From Clostridiales bacterium (GTDB taxonomy: Bacteria; Bacillota; Clostridia; Oscillospirales; Oscillospiraceae): DNA of 14,783 bases. The position numbers and the translations under genes were made by a program. The stretch covers positions 1 through 14,783 of the forward strand of contig JAHZEE010000019.1 of the NCBI GenBank assembly GCA_019421975.1, written 5' to 3'. Below the pieces are notes generated by a model that was given only the letters and a program-made list of their open reading frames with translations, was not told where the DNA came from and searched no databases. Numbering within the stretch: the first letter of the stretch is position 1; each line of letters begins with the position of its first letter. This document shows positions 1-8,321 of the stretch, one piece after another.

Positions 1-60
1 GAATTGCAGGAAAGACTCCATAAAGTTGCAAGAAAGCGGAAAATGTTTTTGCACAATGAC

Positions 61-90
61 TTGACAAAAAATGCGTATTGGGAGTAAAAT
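61..90 (+). promoter_or_regulatory. Sigma-A type promoter of the transporter/amidohydrolase operon
   Basis: A perfect -35 hexamer TTGACA (61-66) is followed after 18 bases by TAAAAT (85-90), a 5/6 match to the -10 consensus. Transcription should start near 97, giving a leader of about 200 bases before livG. No other equally good promoter is seen ahead of livG. The start point is inferred from hexamer spacing. Confidence 0.75.
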
Positions 91-208
91 GTAAACAATA
101 TTTGAAGGAGCAAAACAAACAGGCGTTTGCGGCATAGCTGACGGGCTCCCTGAATCCTGCTATTTTTCGTTTGCCGCAAGTCTCTTTTTCAATCAAAAGG
201 GAGATCGC

Positions 209-247
209 ATGTGTGAAACAGGAGTGGCGCAAAGGTGCATCGCCTAA
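209..247 (+). CDS. Leader peptide MCETGVAQRCIA (12 aa)
   Basis: A 12-codon reading frame starts at ATG 209, five bases after the Shine-Dalgarno-like AAAAGGGAG (195-203), and ends at TAA 245-247. Its last codons, for Gln-Arg-Cys-Ile-Ala, form the left arm of the terminator, and its stop codon lies in the terminator loop. A ribosome paused at or near the stop would cover the left arm and block hairpin formation, allowing readthrough into livG. This is the geometry of tnaC-like or amino-acid attenuation leaders. Two of the twelve codons are Cys, too few to suggest simple amino-acid starvation control, so stop-codon stalling or ribosome-site access seems likelier. It is not a member of any leader-peptide family I recognise. 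Existence as a translated peptide is inferred from position and ribosome site. Confidence 0.5.
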   Translation: MCETGVAQRCIA

Positions 248-267
248 CACAGCGATGCACCTTTTTT
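231..267 (+). terminator. Intrinsic terminator (attenuator) upstream of livG
   Basis: The perfect 13-base arm AAAGGTGCATCGC (231-243) pairs with 252-264 across an 8-base loop, and a run of six T ends at 267. It lies 34 bases before the livG start with no promoter after it, so it must be bypassed for the operon to be expressed. Confidence 0.85.
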
Positions 268-300
268 CATGAAAATCATCGTACCGAGGGAGATGCAACT

Positions 301-1067
301 ATGGCAACCTTTCTAGATGTGCAGCACTGTCAGATGACCTTCAAAGGGCTTCAGGCGGTGAAAGAGTTCTCCGCAACCATTGAGGCGGGAACGATCTGCG
401 GCCTCATCGGCACCAACGGTGCAGGCAAAACCACGGTGATCAATATGCTCTCCGGCGTGTTGACACCGACCAGCGGCAAGATTTTACTGGAGGGCGAGGA
501 TATCACCGGCCTGCGGCCAGATCAGATCGCCCGGCGTGGAATCGTCCGTACATATCAAAACCTTCGCCTATTTCAGAAGATGACAGTCCTGGAAAATGTC
601 ATCATCGGCGCCCAGATGAACACCTCCTCCCACATGGTCTCCAGCATTCTCGGCACCCCCAGCTACCGCCGCGCCGAGGCAGAGCTGCGGCAGACTGCGA
701 TGCACATGCTGGATCTCATGGGCATTGCGGACCACGCCAATGCCATGGCGGGTTCTCTGCCGTATGGCCTGCAGCGCCGGCTGGAGATCGCCCGGATTCT
801 GGCCGCCAACCCCAAGCTGCTGCTGCTCGATGAGCCGGCTGCCGGCATGAACCCCCAGGAGAGCCTGGAGCTTGTGGACATGATCCGAAATATCCGCAAG
901 GAGTTCGGCCTCACCATCTTGCTGATTGAGCACGACATGAAGGTCATCATGAATCTCTGCGACTACATCTACGCAATGGCCACAGGCGAAATCATTGCGC
1001 AGGGTCTGCCAGAGGAGATTCGCAGTGATCCCAAGGTCATTCAAGCTTATCTGGGGAGGTCTGTCTA

Positions 1068-1068
<1 letters not shown>
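301..1068 (+). CDS. livG: Branched-chain/polar amino acid-type ABC transporter ATPase LivG
   Basis: This is one of the two cytoplasmic ATPases that power a HAAT/Liv-type importer (leucine, polar amino acids, amides or urea in other members). The 255-residue product has Walker A GTNGAGKT (residues 37-44), the LivG-typical signature LPYGLQRRLEIAR in place of the classical LSGGQ, Walker B followed by LLLLDEP, and the switch His in IEHDM. Length is normal for LivG. ATG 301 is chosen because GAGGGAG (286-292) sits 8 bases upstream; the frame is open further upstream to GTG 235, but that stretch lies in the terminator. The stop overlaps the livF start by one base (TAATG), so translation is probably coupled. 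The substrate cannot be read from this subunit. Confidence 0.93.
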
Positions 1069-1774
<706 letters not shown>

Positions 1775-1778
<4 letters not shown>

Positions 1779-2671
1779 GTGCCGATTATTTTGTTTCCCA
1801 GTTGATCAACGGACTGCGGCTTGGAAGCGTCTACGCCATTGTCGCAGTCGGATACTCCATTGTCTATGGAATCCTGCGTCTGATCAACTTCGCCCACGGC
1901 GATATTATGACCGTCGGCGTCTACATCATGCTGCTGTTTATGACCAGCACTGGCATGCCCCTGTGGTCCATTGTTATCATCTCCGTGCTCATCAGCGTCA
2001 TTGTCGGCGTCCTGATCGAGCGGTTTGCGTACCGACCTTTGCGCAATGCGGGCGAGGAGGCGACGCTGATCTCCTCTCTGGCCGTGTCCACTCTGCTGCA
2101 AAATCTGCTGCAGATGATCTTCTCTCCGCAAAAAAAAGCATTCTATCTGCCGGATTTCTTTACCGAGCTGCATGATTTCGGCATGTTTCAGCTCTCGACC
2201 ATGAATATTATTACATTTGTGGCCGTCGCCGTGATCGTGATCGCTCTCACCATTGTCATCCAGAAGACCAAGATCGGCACCGCCATGCGGGCCTGCTCTG
2301 AAAATCTGGATGCCTCGCGGCTCATGGGCATCAATCCCAACCGCGTCATTGTCTTTGCCTTTGCCGTCGGCTCTGGCCTTGCGGCGCTGGCCGGCCTCAT
2401 GCTGGCGGGCGAATACAAGACCATTGATCCTCTGATGGGCTTCGTTCCGGGCCTGAAGGCCTTCTGCGCCGCCGTGGTCGGCGGCATCGGCAGCCTGTAC
2501 GGCGCCGTGGTCGGCGGCTTGGTCATCGGCGTGGCCGAGATGCTGTTCGCGGGCCTCATGCCCACCAGCATCACCGCCTACCGGGATGCCTTTGTATTCT
2601 TTGTCCTGATTCTGGTACTTCTGGTGCGTCCCAATGGACTGCTGGGCCAGGCTGAAGGGAGGCGGAGCTGA
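1775..2671 (+). CDS. livH: Branched-chain/polar amino acid-type ABC transporter permease LivH
   Basis: This integral membrane permease forms half of the transport channel. The 298-residue product has about eight hydrophobic segments and the LivH-typical opening FVSQLINGLRLGSVYAIVAV followed by a LINFAHGD motif near residues 38-45. The cytoplasmic coupling region EN-LDASRLMGIN (around residues 175-190) precedes a Gly/Ala-rich stretch and the typical C-terminal VRPNGLLG. The start ATG 1775 overlaps the livF stop by four bases. The stop TGA shares one base with the livM ATG. It should dimerise with LivM and couple to LivG/LivF. Confidence 0.93.
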
Positions 2672-3789
2672 TGAATCTCAATCAAGTGCGTCTGCGCGAC
2701 TGCTCCCTGTTCCGGCTGGTGCTGCTGGTGCTTCTGCCCATCGCATTGGTCGTCTATACCTGCAACCTGGGCAACTACTACTCCGCCATGGTCTGCACCT
2801 TTGCCATCAATGTGCTTTTGGCGGCCAGCCTCAACCTGGTCAACGGCTTTTCCGGCATGTTCTCCATGGGCCACGCTGCCTTCATGGCGGTGGGCGCCTA
2901 TATCTCGGCATTTTTGACTCTGAGTCCCTCTCAGAAGGCCTCTATGCTTCCGGATCTGCCCGCATGGCTTGCCAACATCCAGATGCCGCTGCTGCCGGCG
3001 CTGCTGTTCTGCGGCATTGCAGCCGCCTTCGTGGCGCTGCTGATCGGCATTCCGGTGCTCCGCTTCAAGGGCCACTACCTCTCCGTGGCAACCCTGGGCC
3101 TGATCGTCATTGTCCGCGCTGTGCTGGATAACTCAGACGGCATCACCAACGGCCCCCGCGGCATCACGGGCCTGCCCAGCCTGGCAACAGCGCCGCTCAT
3201 CTTCTTTGTGCTGCTGCTCTCGCTGTTTATCATGTTCCGCCTGATCCGTTCCCAGTATGGACGCGGCCTGATCGCCATGCGGGACGACGATGTGGCGGCG
3301 CAGAGCCTGGGCATCAACCTGACGGTGAAGAAGATTTCGATCTTCTGCATCAGCGCCTTCTTTGCCGGCGTGGCGGGCGCGCTGTGGGGCCATGTGCAGA
3401 CCGTCATCTCCGGCCAGTTCTTCTACTTCAGCATGAGCTTCAAGGTGGTGCAGATCTCCATCATCGGCGGCATGTCCTCCCTGTCCGGCGCCGCCATCGG
3501 CGCGCTGTTCATGACCTTCGTGCCGGAGCTGCTGGCGCCTCTGGAGAGCGGCTTTACCATCTTCGGCACCACGCTTCCCAGTCTGTACGGCCTGTCCAAT
3601 ATCATCATGGCGGTGTTCCTGATCCTGGTCATCATCTTCCGCCGCCAGGGCCTGCTCGGCAGCAGTGAGATTCTGCTGGAGAGCTGGTTCTCCAAGGACA
3701 CCTACCTGAGTCCCTTTAAAAAGAGCGAATATCAAAAACTGGCTGCTGCATTTAAGCGCCGCCCTGGTAAAAAAGCCAAAACGAAGTGA
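2671..3789 (+). CDS. livM: Branched-chain/polar amino acid-type ABC transporter permease LivM
   Basis: This is the second channel subunit. The 372-residue product contains the LivM hallmark LNLVNGFSGMFSMGHAAFMA (about residues 54-73), the LRFKGHYLSVATLG segment, a cytoplasmic loop with MRDDDVAAQSLGIN (coupling helix), and a GGMSSLSGAAIGA stretch. The basic tail after the last membrane segment (KRRPGKKAKTK) is long for the family but unremarkable. It starts by one-base overlap with livH, preceded by GGGAGGCGGAG. A 52-base gap separates it from the binding-protein gene and holds only that gene's ribosome site. Confidence 0.92.
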   Translation: MNLNQVRLRDCSLFRLVLLVLLPIALVVYTCNLGNYYSAMVCTFAINVLLAASLNLVNGFSGMFSMGHAAFMAVGAYISAFLTLSPSQKASMLPDLPAWLANIQMPLLPALLFCGIAAAFVALLIGIPVLRFKGHYLSVATLGLIVIVRAVLDNSDGITNGPRGITGLPSLATAPLIFFVLLLSLFIMFRLIRSQYGRGLIAMRDDDVAAQSLGINLTVKKISIFCISAFFAGVAGALWGHVQTVISGQFFYFSMSFKVVQISIIGGMSSLSGAAIGALFMTFVPELLAPLESGFTIFGTTLPSLYGLSNIIMAVFLILVIIFRRQGLLGSSEILLESWFSKDTYLSPFKKSEYQKLAAAFKRRPGKKAKTK

Positions 3790-3841
3790 GCAATCGCAGC
3801 TATGCGTTGCAATAAAAACCATCTGGAAAGGGAGAATCCAA

Positions 3842-5077
3842 ATGAACAATCGAATCAAGAAGTTGCTCTCGCTGACAATGGCGGGCGCCATGGTACTGTC
3901 CTTGGCCGCTTGCTCTAACAGTGATACCAACACCGACAACACGGATCCCGACACCAACAACACGGATCCCGACACCAACAACACGGACAACAATACGACA
4001 TCCGGCGACACCATCAAGGTCGGCGCGCTGTTCAACATCACCGGCGGCCAGGCCTCTCTGGACGAGCCGGGCCATCGCGCCTTCGAGCTCTATTTCGACG
4101 AGCTGAACAAGGCCGGCGGCATCAACGGCCGGCAGATCGAGGTCGTCTCCTACGACGGCAAGACCGATCAGACCACCTGCGCCACCAACACCAGCAAGCT
4201 GATCGATGTGGACAAGGTTGTGGCCATCGGCGGCCTGTCCGACAGCAACTATGCATTCTCCGCCGGCAATGTGGCCCAGGAGGCAGGCGTTCCGTTCGTC
4301 TTCTCCGGCGCAACCACCCCGACGCTGAATGATATTGGCGACCAGGTCTTCCTGACGGCATTCGGTGATGACACCTGCGCCTATGCAGCGGCAGACTATG
4401 TCACCGATGTGTTGGGTCTGACCAAGGTCTACATGCTGGTTGACCAGTCCATGGAATTTACCACCACCCTGGCAAGCTGCTTCCAGGAGCGCCTGGAGGC
4501 CAACGGCGGCGAGGTTGTCATGACCGACAACTACATGAACAAGGACCCCGACTTCTCCGCACAGATCGACCGCTACCTCAATGACAACGGCGGCGCTGAG
4601 ATTCTGTTCTTCTCCAGCGTTCCTGACGACATCGGCACCATTGTCAAGCAGTTCCGTGACAAGGGTGTGACCGAGCCCATGATCTCCGGCGACGGTGCCG
4701 ACACTCCGCTGCTGATGGAGGTCGCCGGCGACGCCGCGGAGGGCGTGCTGGTCTCCACCCACTGCTCCTTCGAGAACCAGGACGCCACAGTGCAGGATTT
4801 TGTCAAGCTGTACACCGAAACGCAGGGCACCGCTCCGGAGAACGCCTTTGCCGCTCTGGGCTATGACTGCGCCCATGTCATCGCAACCGCCATCGAGATG
4901 TGCGGCGACGATGTGACCCCGGCCAACATCCGCGACAACCTGGAGGCCATCCAGGATCTGCGCTGTGTCACCGGCGTGATCTCCTATTCTGCAGAGAGCC
5001 ATGTCCCGCAGAAGAGCGCCACCATCAATGTGGTCGAGGACGGCGCGTTCAAGTTTGTGCAGGAGATCAACCCCTAA
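3842..5077 (+). CDS. Periplasmic-type solute-binding lipoprotein of the importer (LivJ/AmiC fold)
   Basis: This is the extracellular receptor that delivers substrate to LivHM. The 411-residue product begins with a lipoprotein signal: Lys/Arg-containing N-terminus, hydrophobic core, and lipobox LAAC with the lipidated Cys at residue 23. A linker of about 30 residues rich in Asn, Thr and Asp follows, including two copies of NTDPDTN. The mature type 1 periplasmic-binding fold starts near IKVGALFNITGGQA and continues with NKAGGINGRQIE and a later EPMISGDGAD segment. The ribosome site AAAGGGAG lies just before ATG 3842. Type 1 receptors of this family bind branched-chain amino acids, amides, urea or aromatic acids; pocket residues do not let me choose. 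A strong hairpin after the gene may stabilise its message. Confidence 0.9.
   Translation: MNNRIKKLLSLTMAGAMVLSLAACSNSDTNTDNTDPDTNNTDPDTNNTDNNTTSGDTIKVGALFNITGGQASLDEPGHRAFELYFDELNKAGGINGRQIEVVSYDGKTDQTTCATNTSKLIDVDKVVAIGGLSDSNYAFSAGNVAQEAGVPFVFSGATTPTLNDIGDQVFLTAFGDDTCAYAAADYVTDVLGLTKVYMLVDQSMEFTTTLASCFQERLEANGGEVVMTDNYMNKDPDFSAQIDRYLNDNGGAEILFFSSVPDDIGTIVKQFRDKGVTEPMISGDGADTPLLMEVAGDAAEGVLVSTHCSFENQDATVQDFVKLYTETQGTAPENAFAALGYDCAHVIATAIEMCGDDVTPANIRDNLEAIQDLRCVTGVISYSAESHVPQKSATINVVEDGAFKFVQEINP
3938..3991 (+). repeat. 21-base tandem repeat in the lipoprotein linker
   Basis: Two identical 21-base units (3938-3958 and 3959-3979), each encoding NTDPDTN, are followed by a partial third unit (3980-3991). 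The units are identical at the DNA level, so recent slippage or recombination is likely. The repeat is in frame and lengthens only the flexible tether between the membrane anchor and the binding domain. Confidence 0.85.
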
Positions 5078-5127
5078 CCGCAATACTATTTCAGCAAATC
5101 CACTGACCATCCTGCAGTGAAGTAAGC

Positions 5128-5166
5128 GTGGAGTGGGATGGAGTTCCATCCCACTCCACAATTTTT
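5128..5166 (+). terminator. Strong hairpin after the binding-protein gene
   Basis: The 14-base arm GTGGAGTGGGATGG (5128-5141) pairs perfectly with 5146-5159 across AGTT, followed by AATTTTT. It looks like a terminator, but the amidohydrolase gene begins 25 bases later without a clear promoter. It probably acts as a partial terminator or as a 3' stabiliser that raises binding-protein levels over downstream enzymes, as in many binding-protein operons. Confidence 0.7.
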
Positions 5167-5191
5167 ATGATGAATTAAGGAGGAAATACCA

Positions 5192-5953
5192 ATGGCTAAC
5201 CATGAACTCATGAAGTTGACTTCCCACCAGGTTCTCGCCGGCAACTACAACAAGGCGATTCTCGCCGTCGGCTCCTGCGAGGCCCACGGCCCGCATCTCG
5301 CCTCCGGCACGGATACGCTGGTCTCCTACATGCTCTCCTGCAGGGTTGCAGATCAGTTTGACGACCTTTTGGTTCTGCCTCCCATCACAGTCGGCTACAG
5401 CGCCCACTATGATTCCTTCCCCTTTACCCTGACCATGGGCTATGACACCGTGACCCAGGTGATCTACGACTATGTGGAGTCCACCATCCGCAACGGCATC
5501 ACCCATATCTTCATTTTGAACGGCCATGACGGCAACATTGCCCCCATCGAGATTGCCAGCCGCAAGATCAAGGAGAAGTATCCCGAGGCCCGCATCGCCA
5601 CGCTGCCCGCCTGGTGGGTCACCGCCGGCGAGCTGCTGCCGCCGGATACCTTCGAGGTCTGGAACGGTCTGGGCCACGCGGGCGAGGGCGAGAGCTCCAT
5701 TGCATACTACCTGTATCCGCAGTGGAATGAGCCGGAGCTGGCCAAGGGCTATGTGCCCGACAGCCTGCCCGACTATGTGGAGATCAAGTGGGACTTCTCC
5801 GAGCTGACCAACTCCGCAGCCACCGGTGATCCCACCAAGGCCACGCCGGAGAAGGGCGAGAAGATGGCGCAGGTTCTGGTCAAGTGCATGGTGGACGCCA
5901 TGAAGCAGCTGGACGCCTGCGGCTGGGACTACCGCACCACCGCCATCCGCTAA
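5192..5953 (+). CDS. Creatininase-family (creatinine amidohydrolase-like) metal hydrolase
   Basis: The 253-residue product belongs to the creatininase family, cytoplasmic metalloenzymes that open cyclic amides or cleave amides (creatininase, MftE-like peptidases, FAPy deformylase). Visible motifs are SCEAHGPHLASGTD, giving the expected metal ligands Glu30, His32 and Asp41; NGHDGN (residues 110-115, usually NGHGGN) with His112; Glu120; and GHAGEGESS (161-169), matching the usual HAGE-x-ETS motif with Glu165 and Glu167. Length is normal. ATG 5192 has AAGGAGG eight bases upstream. Lying directly behind the binding protein of an importer, it probably acts on the imported compound. Substrate is not determinable: creatinine is possible, but the family is broad. 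Confidence 0.85.
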   Translation: MANHELMKLTSHQVLAGNYNKAILAVGSCEAHGPHLASGTDTLVSYMLSCRVADQFDDLLVLPPITVGYSAHYDSFPFTLTMGYDTVTQVIYDYVESTIRNGITHIFILNGHDGNIAPIEIASRKIKEKYPEARIATLPAWWVTAGELLPPDTFEVWNGLGHAGEGESSIAYYLYPQWNEPELAKGYVPDSLPDYVEIKWDFSELTNSAATGDPTKATPEKGEKMAQVLVKCMVDAMKQLDACGWDYRTTAIR

Positions 5954-5975
5954 GCGCGGCAGAGGAGGGGACGGC

Positions 5976-7313
5976 ATGCAAAAGAAGATCCTGCTCTGGT
6001 TCGATGTGGAGGACTACCTGACGCCTGAATCGGACGACGCGCTGCTGGAGCTGCTCTCCATGCTTGAGGAGTCCGGCGTCAAGGCCACCTTAAAGTTCTG
6101 CACCCGGAAAATGGAGCTGCTCCACACCCGTGGAAGAATGGATATCCTGAAAAAACTGGCCAACCACGAGTTCAGTTTTCACACCACCAACCACAGCATC
6201 CATCCCCTGCCGTCGGAATATCTGGACCAGATGGGTTTCGCCCAGGGGGCCCAGGCATTCCACGACCGGGAGACGGCCGGCTTCCACCGGCTCTCAGACC
6301 TCTGCGGTCAGAACCTCACAAGCTATGGCCAGCCCGGATTTGCCTGGGCGCCCCAGGTATTTCCTGCCCTGCGCAAGTGGGGGGTGCAGACCTACCTGGA
6401 TGCCCACGACATTGTGGGCATCGACGGCCAGCCCTTCTGGTATGGCGGCGTTCTGTGCTACAGCAAGCTCAACAACCTCTCCCACCTGGTAAAAGACGGC
6501 ACAGAGGGCGCCATGATCCGCATGTTTGACCAGATGAACACCGCCTGCAGGGATACGGTGTTCTTCAGCATCTATGACCACCCCACGGAGTTCTCCAGCA
6601 CCGTATTCTGGGACGAGGTGAACTTCCAGCACGGCCGCAATCCGTACACCTACCAGCCCGCACCGCTGCGGACCGTGGCAGAGCGGGACGCGCTCATCGA
6701 CCAGTACCGCCAGTTTATCGCCCACACCCGCAGGCAGCCGGATGTGGAGTATGTGACGGCGCTGGAGTCCATGCGTTATGAGCACCAGCGGATGGTCCCC
6801 ATCACCCCGGCCATGCTGGACGCGGCCGTCGGGCAGCTGCCCACCACGGATGCCAACTACTGCGAGCTGGGCGGCGCCTATGTCACCGCCTCGGAGCTGC
6901 TGGGCCTGATGGCCCGCCGTCTGACCGGTCGGATGCTGGTGCCGGAGCTGTTTTACGGTCCGGAGGCAGTGCTTCCGTCCCATTTATCCGGCCAGATCTC
7001 GGCCCAGGCGCTGGCCCAGGCCGTCTTCTCCCAGGCGGACCAGGTGCTGGGCTTCAAGCAGCTACCGGTCTACTACCAGGTGGAGGGCAATCTGGTGAAC
7101 CCAGACGACGCCTTTGCCACCCTGGCCACCGCCATCCGGACCGGCGCCGCGACACTGCCGCTGGTATCGGGCCGTCTGGCCGCCGCCGACCATGTGGACC
7201 GCAGCTACCGCTTTGGCGGCAGCTGGATTCTCTGGGACGACGACTTCAGGGGCGCGGGCATCATCGAGCAGACCGCTCTGCAGGCCTGGACGCTCAAGCC
7301 TGCCATATTCTAA
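5976..7313 (+). CDS. NodB-fold polysaccharide deacetylase-like protein with unrecognised C-terminal domain
   Basis: The 445-residue product has a NodB-like N-terminal half: FDVED (Asp10 and Asp13) near the start and HTTNH (His69, His73), which matches the H-S/T-x-x-H metal motif of carbohydrate esterase family 4. The same fold is used by PuuE-type allantoinases, which cleave C-N bonds of small cyclic ureides. No signal peptide is visible, so a cytoplasmic small-molecule role fits better than cell-wall deacetylation. Residues from about 260 to 445 form a second region I do not recognise. GAGGAGGGG precedes ATG 5976, 22 bases after the amidohydrolase stop. Its place between two C-N hydrolases suggests a step in the same pathway; this is inference. 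Confidence 0.65.
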   Translation: MQKKILLWFDVEDYLTPESDDALLELLSMLEESGVKATLKFCTRKMELLHTRGRMDILKKLANHEFSFHTTNHSIHPLPSEYLDQMGFAQGAQAFHDRETAGFHRLSDLCGQNLTSYGQPGFAWAPQVFPALRKWGVQTYLDAHDIVGIDGQPFWYGGVLCYSKLNNLSHLVKDGTEGAMIRMFDQMNTACRDTVFFSIYDHPTEFSSTVFWDEVNFQHGRNPYTYQPAPLRTVAERDALIDQYRQFIAHTRRQPDVEYVTALESMRYEHQRMVPITPAMLDAAVGQLPTTDANYCELGGAYVTASELLGLMARRLTGRMLVPELFYGPEAVLPSHLSGQISAQALAQAVFSQADQVLGFKQLPVYYQVEGNLVNPDDAFATLATAIRTGAATLPLVSGRLAAADHVDRSYRFGGSWILWDDDFRGAGIIEQTALQAWTLKPAIF

Positions 7314-7340
7314 GCAACTGACAGAAAGGAAGAATCTGCG

Positions 7341-8312
7341 ATGGAGCAAGACCTCTCCATGCAGGAGATTGCGCAGGCAGCAGCCGCCATCTCCCCCTAT
7401 GTAAAGACCACCCCGCTGATCCGGGCAGAAAAGCTGGAGGCGCTGTTTGACGGCGCAGAGATCTGGCTCAAACTGGAGAACCTCCAGCACACCGGCTCTT
7501 TTAAGCTGCGCGGCGTGGCCAACAAAATGCTCAGCCTCACCAAAGAGGAGCTGGCCCGTGGCGTCACCGCCGCTTCCAGCGGCAACCACGCCCAGGCCGT
7601 CAGCTACATGGCGGCAAAGCTCGGCACCCATGCGGCCATCGTCATGCCGGAGAACGCGCCCCAGGCCAAGGTGGACGGCGCCCGCGGATACGGCGCCGAG
7701 GTCATTCAGTACGGCTTTACCGGCGAGGATCGGGACTTCAAGTGCAACGAACTGATCGCCCAGCATGGCTACAGCCTGGTGCACTCCCATGTGGATCCCT
7801 ATGTCATCGCGGGCCACGCCACTGCAGCCACGGAGGCGCTGTCGCAGATGCCGCAGATTCCCACCGCAGTGGTGCTCCCCTGCGGCGCAGGCAGCCTCAC
7901 CAGCGGCGCGGCGCGGGCCGTCAAGGGTACAGATGAGACCATCCAGACCATCGCAGTGGAACCGGCGGCCGTGCCCCGCTTTACCGAAAGCCTGAAGGCC
8001 GGCCGCCCTGTCACGGTGGAACTGGGCCAGACCATTGCCGACGGCCTTCGGGTCAGCAAGGCCGAGCCCATCAACTACCGGCTCATCCGCGACTATGTGG
8101 ACACCCTGCTCACCATCGAGGAGGATCCCATCGCCCGTGCGGTCAAAGAGGTGGCGCTGCGCGCCAAAATTGTGGCGGAGCCCTCCGCCTGCGTGGGCAT
8201 CGCCGCGGCGCTGGCCGGTAAAATCGACACCAGCGCCGGCCGGCGGCTCTGCTTCATCATCACCGGCGGCAATGTGGACGCCGGCTTCTATGCAGATCTT
8301 TTGCGTAAATAG
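7341..8312 (+). CDS. Threonine/serine dehydratase-like PLP enzyme (fold type II)
   Basis: The 323-residue product is a fold type II PLP enzyme. The Schiff-base lysine lies in TGSFKLRG (Lys55), the cofactor-ring Asn in SSGNHAQ (80-85), and the C-terminal GGN occurs in ITGGNVD. Catabolic relatives remove ammonia from threonine, serine, hydroxyaspartate, phenylserine or diaminopropionate. The phosphate-binding loop is unusual: PCGAGSL (180-186) replaces the common GGGGL core, and IAGHAT replaces IAGQGT. These changes suggest a substrate other than threonine. No ACT regulatory domain is present, consistent with a catabolic role. GAAAGGAAG precedes ATG 7341, 27 bases after the previous stop. It likely deaminates an amino acid released by the upstream hydrolases. 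Confidence 0.8.
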   Translation: MEQDLSMQEIAQAAAAISPYVKTTPLIRAEKLEALFDGAEIWLKLENLQHTGSFKLRGVANKMLSLTKEELARGVTAASSGNHAQAVSYMAAKLGTHAAIVMPENAPQAKVDGARGYGAEVIQYGFTGEDRDFKCNELIAQHGYSLVHSHVDPYVIAGHATAATEALSQMPQIPTAVVLPCGAGSLTSGAARAVKGTDETIQTIAVEPAAVPRFTESLKAGRPVTVELGQTIADGLRVSKAEPINYRLIRDYVDTLLTIEEDPIARAVKEVALRAKIVAEPSACVGIAAALAGKIDTSAGRRLCFIITGGNVDAGFYADLLRK

Positions 8313-8321
8313 GCGGTCAGT

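Larger units (their letters stand above)
97..267 (+). promoter_or_regulatory. Structured leader RNA with attenuator
   Basis: The leader can fold into three consecutive elements. The first is a long-range stem pairing TTGCGGCA (127-134) with TGCCGCAA (172-179), extendable by two wobble pairs and enclosing a roughly 37-base loop. The second is an adjacent helix, 181-189 with 196-204, that buries the AAAGGGAG ribosome site of the leader peptide. The third is the intrinsic terminator at 231-267. This layout is that of an attenuator in which access to a leader-peptide ribosome site is coupled to termination. I do not recognise a known riboswitch consensus in 97-181, so the sensor could be RNA structure, the nascent peptide, or both. 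The pairings are visible in the sequence; the mechanism is inferred. Confidence 0.55.

Noticed and set aside
97..181. A known riboswitch aptamer (guanidine, purine, THF, preQ1 types considered)
   Set aside because: No conserved core of these classes could be matched by eye, so it is reported only as a structured leader.
3133..4041. A 302-codon open frame on the minus strand
   Set aside because: It is antisense to livM and the start of the receptor gene; its VSGSVLLVSGSVL repeat is only the reverse reading of the linker repeat.
3800..5161. A 453-codon open frame on the minus strand
   Set aside because: It is antisense to the binding-protein gene, whose lipobox and fold motifs are clear. The antisense product is low-complexity and results from GC-rich codon bias.
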